Notes under the pieces: generated by a model
What the model was told of the DNA's origin: nothing
Database searches by the model: none
What the model saw: the letters and a program-made list of their open reading frames with translations, nothing else
Program-made: the position numbers and the translations under genes
Assembly (NCBI GenBank): GCA_037440925.1
Contig: JBBITF010000012.1
Location: forward strand, 3,858 to 67,857
DNA from: JAABUE01 sp037440925
Lineage (GTDB): Bacteria; Chloroflexota; Anaerolineae; Anaerolineales; Villigracilaceae
DNA: 64,000 nt
Direction: 5' to 3'
Shown here: piece by piece, positions 26,882 through 35,344 of the stretch
Layout of the letters: every line of letters begins with the position of its first letter
How positions within the stretch are numbered: position 1 is the stretch's first letter

Positions 26882-28306
26882 ATGGAGATCATAAGCGGCA
26901 AAATTCTCAAATTACGCAACTGGCCAGACGGCAAGGTCATCGGGCTGGCCAAACAAGCCGCCAGGCAACTGGCAGAAACAGAGCCAGACCGCGAGTCCGT
27001 GTTGATGCGGCTGGAGGCCGTCCGCCAGCAGCCAGGCGACTTCCTGGCCGATCCTGTATTGGGAGATCTGGCGCGGGAGTGTATTCACCTGGCACAGAAA
27101 AAAGAAGAAACAGTGCAGGAAAAGTTACGCGAGACATCGCTGCCCTTCCAGGTGTGGGGGCGCGAAAACGTGGATGAGGCCTCGCTAGCGCAAATGGACA
27201 ACGCCATGCGCTTGCCGGTAAGCGTGGCAGGCGCGCTCATGCCCGACGCACACCTGGGCTACGGCCTGCCCATTGGCGGTGTGCTGGCGGTGGAAAACGC
27301 CGTCATCCCCTATGCTGTGGGCGTTGATATTGCTTGCCGCATGCGCTTGTCGCTCTTCGACGTTTCTCCCCATCTGCTCGAACAAAAGAAAGGCTTATTC
27401 GAGAACGCGCTCTGGAAGGAGACGGCCTTTGGGATGGGCGCAGAATGGAAAGGCAGCCGACGCGCCGATCACGAGATGCTAGACGACCCAGCCTGGCAAG
27501 CCACCACTTTTCTCAAATCGCTGCAAGATAACGCCGTCAAGCAACTTGGCACGAGCGGCACGGGCAATCATTTTGTCGAATGGGGGACATTCCGACTCTA
27601 CGAATCGCTTGGCGGCCTAAAAGCGGGAGAATATCTGGCGCTATTGTCGCACAGCGGCTCGCGCAGCGTGGGCTTCAAGATTGCCGAACATTACAGCAAA
27701 CTAGCCATGCAACTACATCCCCACCTCGATAAAAGCATCCGCCACCTGGCCTGGCTGTCGCTGGCAAGCGAGGCCGGGCAAGAATACTGGCTCTCGATGG
27801 AACTGGCTGGCCGCTTTGCCGCCGCCAATCATTATGTCATTCACAAGCGCTTGGCGGCAGCCATGGGTTTGAAAGAAGCAGCAGTGATAGAAAATCATCA
27901 CAACTTCGCCTGGAAAGAGAAACTGCCCGATGGCCGGCAAGTCATCGTTCACCGCAAAGGCGCAACGCCAGCCGGCAGCGGCGTGCTGGGCGTCATTCCT
28001 GGTTCGATGGGCGACGCCGGCTACCTAGTGCGCGGCAAGGGCAATCCCCTCTCGCTGCAATCCGCCTCACACGGCGCCGGCCGTCTGATGAGCCGCAAGG
28101 CTGCCATCAACACCATCAGCAAGTCCGCGCGCGACGCCTATCTTGCCGAGCGCGGCGTCACCCTGCTAGGCGGGGGGCTGGACGAATCGCCTCAGGCCTA
28201 CAAGCCCATCGAAGAAATCATTGCCGCTCAGGCCGACCTGGTAGAAGTGCTGGGTCGCTTCCTGCCGCGCATCGTCCGCATGGCAAATGAGCCAGGCGAT
28301 GTATAA
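26882..28306 (+). CDS. rtcB: RtcB-type RNA ligase
   Basis: GTP- and Mn-dependent ligase joining 2',3'-cyclic-phosphate or 3'-phosphate to 5'-OH RNA ends. Seen motifs are DAHLGYGLPIGGVLA, GVDIACRM, GTGNHFVEWG, ENHHNFAW, HRKGATPAG and SASHGAGRLMSR, whose His is the guanylylated residue, plus the C-terminal LLGGGLDESPQAYK. The usual metal motif DIGCGM reads DIACRM here, but the Cys ligand remains. ATG 26882 is preferred; a TTG-started extension to 26849 has no support. About 474 aa, near family length. No archease gene is adjacent. Confidence 0.9.
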   Translation: MEIISGKILKLRNWPDGKVIGLAKQAARQLAETEPDRESVLMRLEAVRQQPGDFLADPVLGDLARECIHLAQKKEETVQEKLRETSLPFQVWGRENVDEASLAQMDNAMRLPVSVAGALMPDAHLGYGLPIGGVLAVENAVIPYAVGVDIACRMRLSLFDVSPHLLEQKKGLFENALWKETAFGMGAEWKGSRRADHEMLDDPAWQATTFLKSLQDNAVKQLGTSGTGNHFVEWGTFRLYESLGGLKAGEYLALLSHSGSRSVGFKIAEHYSKLAMQLHPHLDKSIRHLAWLSLASEAGQEYWLSMELAGRFAAANHYVIHKRLAAAMGLKEAAVIENHHNFAWKEKLPDGRQVIVHRKGATPAGSGVLGVIPGSMGDAGYLVRGKGNPLSLQSASHGAGRLMSRKAAINTISKSARDAYLAERGVTLLGGGLDESPQAYKPIEEIIAAQADLVEVLGRFLPRIVRMANEPGDV

Positions 28307-28321
28307 AGGCGGAAAATAGAT

Positions 28322-28348
28322 TTGCCTGACAGATTTCGGAGGTATAAT
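28322..28348 (+). promoter_or_regulatory. Putative promoter of ugpC-like gene
   Basis: TTGCCT (28322-28327) and a perfect TATAAT (28343-28348), 15-16 nt apart, 38 nt upstream of the start codon. Confidence 0.45.
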
Positions 28349-28385
28349 TCAATCACTATATTCTCGAGAAATGGAGGAAAGTACC

Positions 28386-29486
28386 ATGGCAAGCGTAACG
28401 TACGATCACGTTTACAAACGATTTGGCGACATGGTCGCCGTCAACGATATGAACATTCATATCGAAGATAAAGAATTCCTTGTGTTGGTCGGGCCTTCGG
28501 GCTGCGGCAAGACCACCGCCCTGCGCCTGCTGGCCGGCCTGGAAGAGATCAGCGAAGGACAGATTCGCATTGGTGACCGGGTGGTCAATGATGTGGCTCC
28601 GAAAGATCGTGACATCGCCATGGTCTTTCAATCCTATGCTCTCTACCCACACCTGTCAGTGTACGATAACATGGCCTTCGGCCTGAAGTTGCGCAAGACG
28701 CCCAAAGAAGAAATCAAGCGCCGCGTTCACGAAGCCGCCGAAATCCTGGGCATTCAAGACTTACTGGACCGAAAACCGCGCCAACTCTCCGGCGGTCAGC
28801 GCCAGCGCGTGGCAGTTGGGCGCGCCATCGTCCGCGAACCAAAAGTGTTCCTTTTTGACGAGCCGCTCTCTAACCTGGACGCCAAACTCAGGGTGGCCAT
28901 GCGCGCCGAAATCAGCAAACTGCATCAGCGTTTGCAAACCACCTTCATCTACGTTACCCATGACCAGGTCGAGGCCATGACTATGGCTACCCGCATTGCG
29001 GTCATCAACAAAGGCATCTTGCAGCAGATAGACAATCCGCAAAATCTCTACGACCGCCCTGACAACCTCTTCGTAGCCGGCTTCATTGGCTCGCCTGCGA
29101 TGAACTTCTTCCCGGCTAAATTGCGCAAGGACAGTGGCCGATTGTTCGTTGAAAGCGAAGGCTTTGCCATCCCGATTCCGCCAGAGAAAGCGCAGCCTTA
29201 CTTTGCGTACGAAGGCAAGAATGTCATCTTTGGCATCCGCCCCGAAAATATCCACGACCCACACTTTACGCCTTCGAACATCCATTCCGAAAACGTGGAA
29301 GCGCTGGTAGATGTGACCGAGTTGATGGGCAACGAAATCTTCCTGCACATGGTCAGCGGGAAGAACAACTTTGTAGCGCGCATTGATCCGCGCTCGAAAC
29401 TGCGCGTGGGAGAAAAAGCGCAACTGGCCTTCGACATGGACAGTTTCCACATCTTCGACGCCGAAACCGAAAAAGCCATCCGCTAA
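28386..29486 (+). CDS. ugpC: Sugar ABC transporter ATP-binding protein, UgpC/MsmK/MalK type
   Basis: A 366-aa ATPase that energises a carbohydrate importer. Walker A GPSGCGKTT, signature LSGGQRQRVAVGRA, Walker B VFLFDEPLSNLD and the H-loop YVTHDQVEAMTMATRI are intact. The C-terminal third is the OB-fold TOBE_2 domain (FGIRPENIHDP). No permeases or binding protein are adjacent, so it is probably a shared ATPase serving several CUT1 importers, as MsmK does. Start 28386 has GGAGGAA 6 nt upstream. The GH13 gene downstream fits maltodextrin uptake, but a hairpin separates them. Confidence 0.92.
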   Translation: MASVTYDHVYKRFGDMVAVNDMNIHIEDKEFLVLVGPSGCGKTTALRLLAGLEEISEGQIRIGDRVVNDVAPKDRDIAMVFQSYALYPHLSVYDNMAFGLKLRKTPKEEIKRRVHEAAEILGIQDLLDRKPRQLSGGQRQRVAVGRAIVREPKVFLFDEPLSNLDAKLRVAMRAEISKLHQRLQTTFIYVTHDQVEAMTMATRIAVINKGILQQIDNPQNLYDRPDNLFVAGFIGSPAMNFFPAKLRKDSGRLFVESEGFAIPIPPEKAQPYFAYEGKNVIFGIRPENIHDPHFTPSNIHSENVEALVDVTELMGNEIFLHMVSGKNNFVARIDPRSKLRVGEKAQLAFDMDSFHIFDAETEKAIR

Positions 29487-29511
29487 CGCCTAAAACCGAC
29501 AAAGCCAGAAA

Positions 29512-29536
29512 CAGGGCGGTCTTGTTGACCGCCCTG
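29512..29536 (+). terminator. Hairpin terminator after ugpC-like gene
   Basis: Perfect 10-bp stem CAGGGCGGTC-TTGTT-GACCGCCCTG; only a short pyrimidine run follows. Confidence 0.6.
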
Positions 29537-29561
29537 CTCATTGCATATTCAATCCTCACAA

Positions 29562-31067
29562 ATGATCAACATCCCTGCCTGGGTCCCAGACGCCATCTTC
29601 TACCAGATCTTCCCCGACCGCTTCGCCCGCAGCGCGCGCCTGCCTGACATGGGCTTTGAAGCCTGGGATTCGCCGCCCACCGTGCATGGCTTCAAAGGCG
29701 GCGACCTGTATGGCATAGCCGAGCGCCTCGATTACCTGCAAGACTTGGGCGTCACTGCCCTCTATCTAAACCCCGTCTTCGCTTCGGCCTCCAATCACCG
29801 TTACCACACCTACGATTATCTCAACGTTGACCCGCTCTTGGGCGGGAATGACGCCCTGCGTTTTCTGCTGGATGAATGCCATCGGCGCGGCATGCGCCTC
29901 ATCCTGGACGGCGTCTTCAATCACGCCTCGCGCGGCTTTTGGCCCTTTCATCACGTGCTGGAAACCGGCGCAGCCTCGCCCTACAAAGACTGGTTTCATT
30001 TCGACCCCGACCGCTTGAACTGGAAAAAACACTGGGGCGCCTACCCCGCGCCGCACGAACAACAGGCTATTCAGCAGCAAGGCAGTTTCAAGGCCATCGG
30101 CTATCAAGGCTGGTGGGACTTACCCGCCCTGCCCAAATTCAACACCGCCACGCCTGCCGTTCGGGAATTCCTCTTTGGCGTCGCCGAGCATTGGGTACGC
30201 TTCGGCATAGACGGCTGGCGGCTGGACGTGCCGGGCGAGATCAACGACGACTCTTTCTGGCAGGAATTCCGCCGCCGGGTGCGCGCCATCAACCCCGAAG
30301 CCTATCTGGTGGGCGAAATCTGGCACGAAGCCGGGCGCTGGTTACAGGGCGACCAGTTCGACGCCGTGATGAACTACCTGCTCACGGCTGCGGCGCTCAG
30401 TTTCTTCGGCGGGCCGCGCCTGGACATGGACACCGTCAACCAGTCCGGCGGGCTGCAGGGGCGCGTCCATCCCACCATGGATGCGAATGGGTTCGCCAAC
30501 GAAATAGACCGTATTTTTTATCTCTATCCCCGCGACATCACCTACGCCCAACTCAACCTGCTCGACAGCCACGACATGCCGCGCTTCCTCTCCTGCGTGA
30601 GCGGCGACAAATCCGCGCTGCGCCTGGCCTGGCTTTTCCTCATGACCTACCCCGGCGCGCCCTGCCTCTACTACGGCGACGAGATCGGCCTGGACGGCGG
30701 GCACGACCCCGACTGCCGTAAAGCCTTCCCCTGGGACGCCTCGCGCTGGGACCATGGCTTACTTGCCTATGCGAAAGACGTGATCGCGCTCCGCAACCGG
30801 CAGCCCGCCCTGCGGCGCGGCTCCTACCAGCGCCTGTACGCTGCCGACAGCGTCTTTACTTTTGGCCGCCAACTGGACAATGAAACGATAGTCGTGGCCC
30901 TCAACGCCGGCGACGCGCCCAGAACGGCCGAAATCCCCATTGCCGCCATTACCACCCAATCCAGGCCGCCGGAGCGCCTCTTTGGTCCGCCCACGAACAT
31001 CCAGCGTCAGGCAAACACCCTGCGCCTAGAAATCCCCGTCCGCAGCGGGATAGTTCTAAAGGTGTAA
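29562..31067 (+). CDS. GH13 alpha-glycosidase (maltogenic amylase/neopullulanase-like)
   Basis: A 501-aa TIM-barrel alpha-amylase family enzyme acting on maltodextrins, probably cytoplasmic because there is no signal peptide. Conserved regions: I, DGVFNHASRGFW; II, GIDGWRLDVPGEI (nucleophile Asp); III, YLVGEIWHEA (acid/base Glu); IV, LLDSHDMPRFL. It starts directly at the barrel (WVPDAIFYQIFPDRF), without the N-terminal starch-binding domain of many GH13_20 enzymes. ATG 29562 is used rather than an upstream TTG at 29541. Confidence 0.92.
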   Translation: MINIPAWVPDAIFYQIFPDRFARSARLPDMGFEAWDSPPTVHGFKGGDLYGIAERLDYLQDLGVTALYLNPVFASASNHRYHTYDYLNVDPLLGGNDALRFLLDECHRRGMRLILDGVFNHASRGFWPFHHVLETGAASPYKDWFHFDPDRLNWKKHWGAYPAPHEQQAIQQQGSFKAIGYQGWWDLPALPKFNTATPAVREFLFGVAEHWVRFGIDGWRLDVPGEINDDSFWQEFRRRVRAINPEAYLVGEIWHEAGRWLQGDQFDAVMNYLLTAAALSFFGGPRLDMDTVNQSGGLQGRVHPTMDANGFANEIDRIFYLYPRDITYAQLNLLDSHDMPRFLSCVSGDKSALRLAWLFLMTYPGAPCLYYGDEIGLDGGHDPDCRKAFPWDASRWDHGLLAYAKDVIALRNRQPALRRGSYQRLYAADSVFTFGRQLDNETIVVALNAGDAPRTAEIPIAAITTQSRPPERLFGPPTNIQRQANTLRLEIPVRSGIVLKV

Positions 31068-31164
31068 TTTTCTTTTCGCACCATTTGGATAAACAAAGGG
31101 TTATTATATTCTGAACGGTTGAGATTTTATCGTTACAAACTCCGTTTGGAACATACAAAAAGCC

Positions 31165-34100
31165 ATGACTGACACTGCCCCGTCCAACTTTAGCCCCGAA
31201 GAAACCCTCAAACGTATCCAGACCCTGCTTCAAGACGAACAGCCCGCCATCCGTCTGGCAGCCATTCAAGAACTGCTCACACTGAATTACAGCAGCGCAG
31301 CCCTTTTGCGATCCTTAGAGACCCTGGCGCTGCGCGATCCCAGCGAACCCGTCCGCCAAGCGGCGCGTGAAGCGTTGACCTGGCCTGTTCACCGTTATAT
31401 CCAAGCAAGAATTATCAAACTCGACCGCCGCACACGGCAAGCCATTCTAGACGAAATCGAGACCTGGCAACAACAAGGGATTCTGCAAACGGAACAAGCG
31501 CAGATCATACGCACACGCTACGACTTCGACTTACGTCCCGCCGCGCCTCCTCCCCAGCCGGAAGCGACCTCCGTTTCCCCAGCCTCTGACTCGGCCCCGG
31601 CCGCTCCCGTTCCCCCGACGGGCGAACGCCCCACCCTGGCGCAAACCCTGTTGAGCGAAACCAGCATCAAGATCGCCCTCTATCTGGGCGCGTTCTTCGT
31701 CATTGCCGCTGCTGCCATCCTGGCCGCAGTGGTCGAAGCGGCGCGCCTGCCCATCTTGCTGGCGGCCACTGCGCTCTTTGGCGGCGTCTCCCTGGCGATC
31801 CGCAAGCGCCTGCCCCAGCCCAGTTTTGCGCTCTTCATCGTCTTCTCCTTCCTGCTGCCCACCGACGCCAACGTGCTGGCCGACCTGCTAGACCTGACCC
31901 GCAAGGCCAATTCCCTGTACTGGTTTGCGATGATGGGCGGCATGGCGCTCATTTGGGGATTCGGCACCTGGTTTTACCGCTCGCGGCTGTTCAGCCTGGC
32001 GGCCTTCGCGGCGCTGGCAATCTCCTTTGGCCGCCTGGCGGATGTCCTGAGCAACGAAATCGAAATCGCCGTGCTGCTCCTCAGCCTGGTCACGCTGACC
32101 GGCCTGGGCGGAGCGTATTTGCTCAAACGCTGGCAGGGACGCGCCTTCAGCCTGCCGCTCTTCCTGCTGGTGCAAGTCGGCCAATTCCTCCTGTCGCTGC
32201 TGGCGCTGATCGCCATCTTCGACCGCATGGGCAATCCTGCCATCGCCTGGCATTTGCTCACCGCCTTCTACTGGTTGACAGCAGCCGGCTTCTACCTGGC
32301 CAGCGACCTGGTGATGCCCTTCTTCTTGTTTCCCTGGCTGGCGGCGGCTGTCCTGTATCCCTTCCCGCTGACGCTGGCGGCAGGGTTGTCCCTCGAGGGC
32401 CTGCTGCGCGTTGTCTTTGCCGGGGGATGGGGGTTGGCGCTGGCGCTGCTCGGTGATGGCCTGCGGATGATCGGCGCGCAACCTTCCAATAGGGATGAAA
32501 AAGCGCCCCGCTTTGCCTTGCCCTTATTGCTCGTCTCCCTGCCGGTCATCCTAACCGCCGCCGGGTTTGGATTTGTGGAGGAAATCGCTTACGGCTTCTC
32601 CTGCCTGCTGGCCGGCGCGCTGCTATACGCGCTGCTGCACGTTCTCCAGCCGCGCGTTTACGTTTGGAGTATTTCCCTGCTGCTGGGACTGGGCGCCTAT
32701 TTCAGTTTCTACGCCCTGCCCTTCATGGAAGAGACGGATGTTTTCATGGGCTACCGGCTCCTGATTCCCAGCCTGCTCTACCTGCTGCCCGACCTGGCGC
32801 TCGGACAGCGATTCCCGGCTGCGGGCGGCTGGCGCTGGCCGCTGCGCGCTATCGGCGGCTTTCTGGCTTTCTGCAACCTGGCGGTCGTCCTGCCGGTGGC
32901 GTTCGACCAGCGCGGGGCTGCCGCCGTCGTCTATGGCGTGTATGCCGCCTTTTTCATCGCTTACGCCCTGCGACTTGACAAGGCCTGGCTGGCCTATCTG
33001 GCCACTGCCTCCGCTGCGCTGAGCGTAACCTTTGCGCTGCGGCATTTCGACCGAGACGCCTGGCTGCCTGCGCTGAGCGGGCTGGCCGCGCTGTACTGCC
33101 TGGGCGGGTGGGGGCTGCTTAAACGGCGACCCGGTCCCTGGTCCGGGATGATGCGCGCGAGCGGGTTGACGTTGGGCGGGCTGGTGTCCATAACGGCGCT
33201 GGTCACGCTGAAAGAGACGGGCGGCTGGTACATCCTGTTCACCGCCATCCTCTTCACTGTTGAGATGTTCCAACAGAAGGCAGGCTGGCTGGAGGCCGGG
33301 CCGCAGTTCTTCTTTCCAGCGGGGTTGGCGCTGCTGCTGCACAACTACAAGGTGGACGAGGCGGCCTGGTACCTGCTGGGGATCGGGCTGCTATGGCTGG
33401 CGCTTGACCTGGGGATAAAGCGCGCCTTGCCCAGCGAACGTCCGCTGCGCTGGCCGGTACGCGGATTGGCGGCGCTGACAATTTTCACCAACACGTTGTA
33501 CCTTCTCGTTACAAGAACCGATGAGCCGCGCACGGCCCTGGTCTGCTTTGCCGCCTACGCGCTGGCCTTCCTGGGGCTGGCCGTCCTGCACGGCGAGGCG
33601 CGGCTGGGATACGGCGCGACCACCTTCTCGATGCTGGCGGTGATCTTTGCGTTTCGCACCCTGGACAGCGACCATTGGCTGCTGCCGGTTGCGGGGCTGG
33701 GCGTTTTGTATTACGGCGCGGGCTTCTTCCTGCGCAAGCGAGCAGGCGACCAGGGCTGGCCGTTCGTGTTGTGGAGCAGCGGTATCGGCATTGGATTGGT
33801 CGCTTCCTGCTTGGCGCCTTTCCAAGCGGACGTTTACCAAAACGGGCTGGTGGTTGCCATTCCCCCGGCGCTGACGGCCACCCTGGTAGCAGCGGAGGCC
33901 TTCGCGCGGCGCAACGTGTGGTTGGGCTTCCCGGCCAACGCGCTCTACCTGCTGGCATACTTCCTCATCCTGGTCGAATTGCAGGTGGACGAGCCGCAGT
34001 TCTATTCGATTGGCGCCGCCGGGCTGGGGCTGTTGATGCACTACCTGTTGACGCGCGCGGGCAGCAAGAGCGGCGCCTTCGTAACCGGCATGGTTTCGCA

Positions 34101-34416
34101 ACTGGTCTTGCTGGGCGTCACCTACGTCCAGTTTCTGTCCAACGAAAGGCTGGTCTTTTTTGCCATCCTGTTCTTCCAGGCGCTGGCGGTGCTGGCTTAC
34201 GGCATCGTCATCCGCTCGCGCAGCCTGGTCATCACCCCCATCGTCTTCGCGGTGCTGGCGGTCATCTCGGTCATGTACGGCCTGATGCAGGGCATCTGGG
34301 CGGTGGCGTTGATCGGCTGCACCGGCCTGCTGCTGCTCATGCTGGGCATCCTGGCAGTGGCGCTGCGCGAGCGCATCAAACAGGTCGCGGAACGCTTCAG
34401 CGACTGGGGGGCGTGA
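31165..34416 (+). CDS. Giant polytopic membrane protein with N-terminal HEAT-like segment, unknown function
   Basis: A 1083-aa protein. Residues 1-75 look like one or two HEAT-type helical repeats (EPVRQAAREAL). Residues 85-125 form a charged helical segment, a Pro/Ala-rich linker runs to about 160, and then some 25-30 hydrophobic helices continue to the C-terminus. This is the general plan of DUF2157/DUF2339-like membrane proteins, but no catalytic motif is recognisable. A possible promoter, TTGGAT (31085-31090) with TATTCT (31107-31112), lies 50 nt upstream. It is not obviously in an operon. Confidence 0.75.
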   Translation: MTDTAPSNFSPEETLKRIQTLLQDEQPAIRLAAIQELLTLNYSSAALLRSLETLALRDPSEPVRQAAREALTWPVHRYIQARIIKLDRRTRQAILDEIETWQQQGILQTEQAQIIRTRYDFDLRPAAPPPQPEATSVSPASDSAPAAPVPPTGERPTLAQTLLSETSIKIALYLGAFFVIAAAAILAAVVEAARLPILLAATALFGGVSLAIRKRLPQPSFALFIVFSFLLPTDANVLADLLDLTRKANSLYWFAMMGGMALIWGFGTWFYRSRLFSLAAFAALAISFGRLADVLSNEIEIAVLLLSLVTLTGLGGAYLLKRWQGRAFSLPLFLLVQVGQFLLSLLALIAIFDRMGNPAIAWHLLTAFYWLTAAGFYLASDLVMPFFLFPWLAAAVLYPFPLTLAAGLSLEGLLRVVFAGGWGLALALLGDGLRMIGAQPSNRDEKAPRFALPLLLVSLPVILTAAGFGFVEEIAYGFSCLLAGALLYALLHVLQPRVYVWSISLLLGLGAYFSFYALPFMEETDVFMGYRLLIPSLLYLLPDLALGQRFPAAGGWRWPLRAIGGFLAFCNLAVVLPVAFDQRGAAAVVYGVYAAFFIAYALRLDKAWLAYLATASAALSVTFALRHFDRDAWLPALSGLAALYCLGGWGLLKRRPGPWSGMMRASGLTLGGLVSITALVTLKETGGWYILFTAILFTVEMFQQKAGWLEAGPQFFFPAGLALLLHNYKVDEAAWYLLGIGLLWLALDLGIKRALPSERPLRWPVRGLAALTIFTNTLYLLVTRTDEPRTALVCFAAYALAFLGLAVLHGEARLGYGATTFSMLAVIFAFRTLDSDHWLLPVAGLGVLYYGAGFFLRKRAGDQGWPFVLWSSGIGIGLVASCLAPFQADVYQNGLVVAIPPALTATLVAAEAFARRNVWLGFPANALYLLAYFLILVELQVDEPQFYSIGAAGLGLLMHYLLTRAGSKSGAFVTGMVSQLVLLGVTYVQFLSNERLVFFAILFFQALAVLAYGIVIRSRSLVITPIVFAVLAVISVMYGLMQGIWAVALIGCTGLLLLMLGILAVALRERIKQVAERFSDWGA

Positions 34417-34630
34417 CGCGAAATTTACTTTGTGCCAGAAGCGCCTGCCCAAATCGCCTCCACCAGCGCAGTTCCAACTGAAATGAAACGTGGTAAACCG
34501 TTGGATTTGGCAATCCAACGGAGCAATAGGGCAATTTTCAAGTCTTCTCCGACAGATGGTTTGACAACCTTTGCATGCACACAATGAAACACACCCACCC
34601 TGAAAAAATATTTAAGTGGTAAGATTTTAG

Positions 34631-34802
34631 CAATATGACTGCACTGCAAAAACCATTAACCGCCGAGAGCGCGGAGCGCGCAGGGATGAAAATTTGCAAA
34701 ACCCGCATCAAGAGCGCCTTTTCTTTGCAGAATCGGTAAAAAATCTCAGCGTTCTCTGCGCGCTCTGCGGTGCAAATACCTTTTTGCAGTGGAATCAATA
34801 TG
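34631..34802. mobile_element. MITE-like element with 7-bp target duplication
   Basis: The core 34638-34795 (158 bp) has terminal inverted repeats: CACTGCAAAAA at 34642-34652 and TTTTTGCAGTG at 34781-34791. A second imperfect inverted block of GAGAGCGCGGAGCGCGC type continues inward. CAATATG occurs directly at 34631-34637 and again at 34796-34802, equally spaced from both ends, as expected for a target-site duplication. There is no coding capacity. The rest of the 34417-34824 gap shows no gene. Confidence 0.7.
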
Positions 34803-34824
34803 GGTTCATGAACGAGGTGCAGCG

Positions 34825-35085
34825 ATGACTACAGAATTAATGACAGAAATGAATGTAAGAGAAATTGTGTCTGCCAAACAGGTCATGAAAGAATATAGCG
34901 TGAGCATTGATGGTGTTATTGAAGTGCCAGAAAGCCTCGACCAAAAATCTTTTTTTGATGGGTTGCTTGATGCTATTATTGAATATGTAGAAAAGCATGA
35001 TGCTTTTGCCGGTCTCTCGATGTCGCATAAAGAATATGTAGAAGACAATGACAACGAGGATCTCAATGACGAACAAGCAGCCTAA
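34825..35085 (+). CDS. Small acidic protein, putative antitoxin of HicA-like pair
   Basis: An 86-residue acidic protein with the strand-like stretch YSVSIDGVIEVPESL, a helix (SFFDGLLDAIIEYVEKH) and a D/E-rich tail. I recognise no domain with certainty. It overlaps the start of the HicA-like gene by 20 bp, so the two are co-translated. Gene order (small acidic protein first, toxin second) and AT-richness unlike the surroundings suggest an acquired toxin-antitoxin unit. ATG 34825 has GAGGTG 8 nt upstream. Confidence 0.55.
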   Translation: MTTELMTEMNVREIVSAKQVMKEYSVSIDGVIEVPESLDQKSFFDGLLDAIIEYVEKHDAFAGLSMSHKEYVEDNDNEDLNDEQAA

Positions 35086-35344
35086 AACCGGCAAAGATTT
35101 CATTCAATTAGCGCGCGAATCTGACAAGGTATCCAAAATACGAGAAGGGAAAGGCTCTCACGTCGTTGTAGAATTTAAAGACGGCACATCGGTCTCTGTG
35201 CCAGTGCATGGCAACAAACAGTTAAGCAAAGGTATTCTGCACGCGATCATGAAAGCATTTAAGTCCGCTGGCGTGATTGGCCTTATACTTTTGTTGCTTT
35301 GGCTGTTCTTTCCTCAGTCGCTCTATTCACCTTTTTCGCGTTGA
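35066..35344 (+). CDS. HicA/YcfA-like mRNA interferase domain with C-terminal hydrophobic tail
   Basis: A 92-aa protein. Residues 9-70 match the HicA dsRBD-like fold: GKDFIQLAR, then GKGSHVVVEFKDGTSVSVPVHGNKQLSKGILHAIMKAF, including the catalytic His32 in the GSH motif. Ordinary HicA ends soon after this point. Here about 15 strongly hydrophobic residues (GVIGLILLLLWLFF) and a short tail follow, like a tail anchor. The last 22 bp overlap the sirtuin gene on the other strand. The domain match is good; the role of the tail is unknown. Confidence 0.65.
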   Translation: MTNKQPKTGKDFIQLARESDKVSKIREGKGSHVVVEFKDGTSVSVPVHGNKQLSKGILHAIMKAFKSAGVIGLILLLLWLFFPQSLYSPFSR

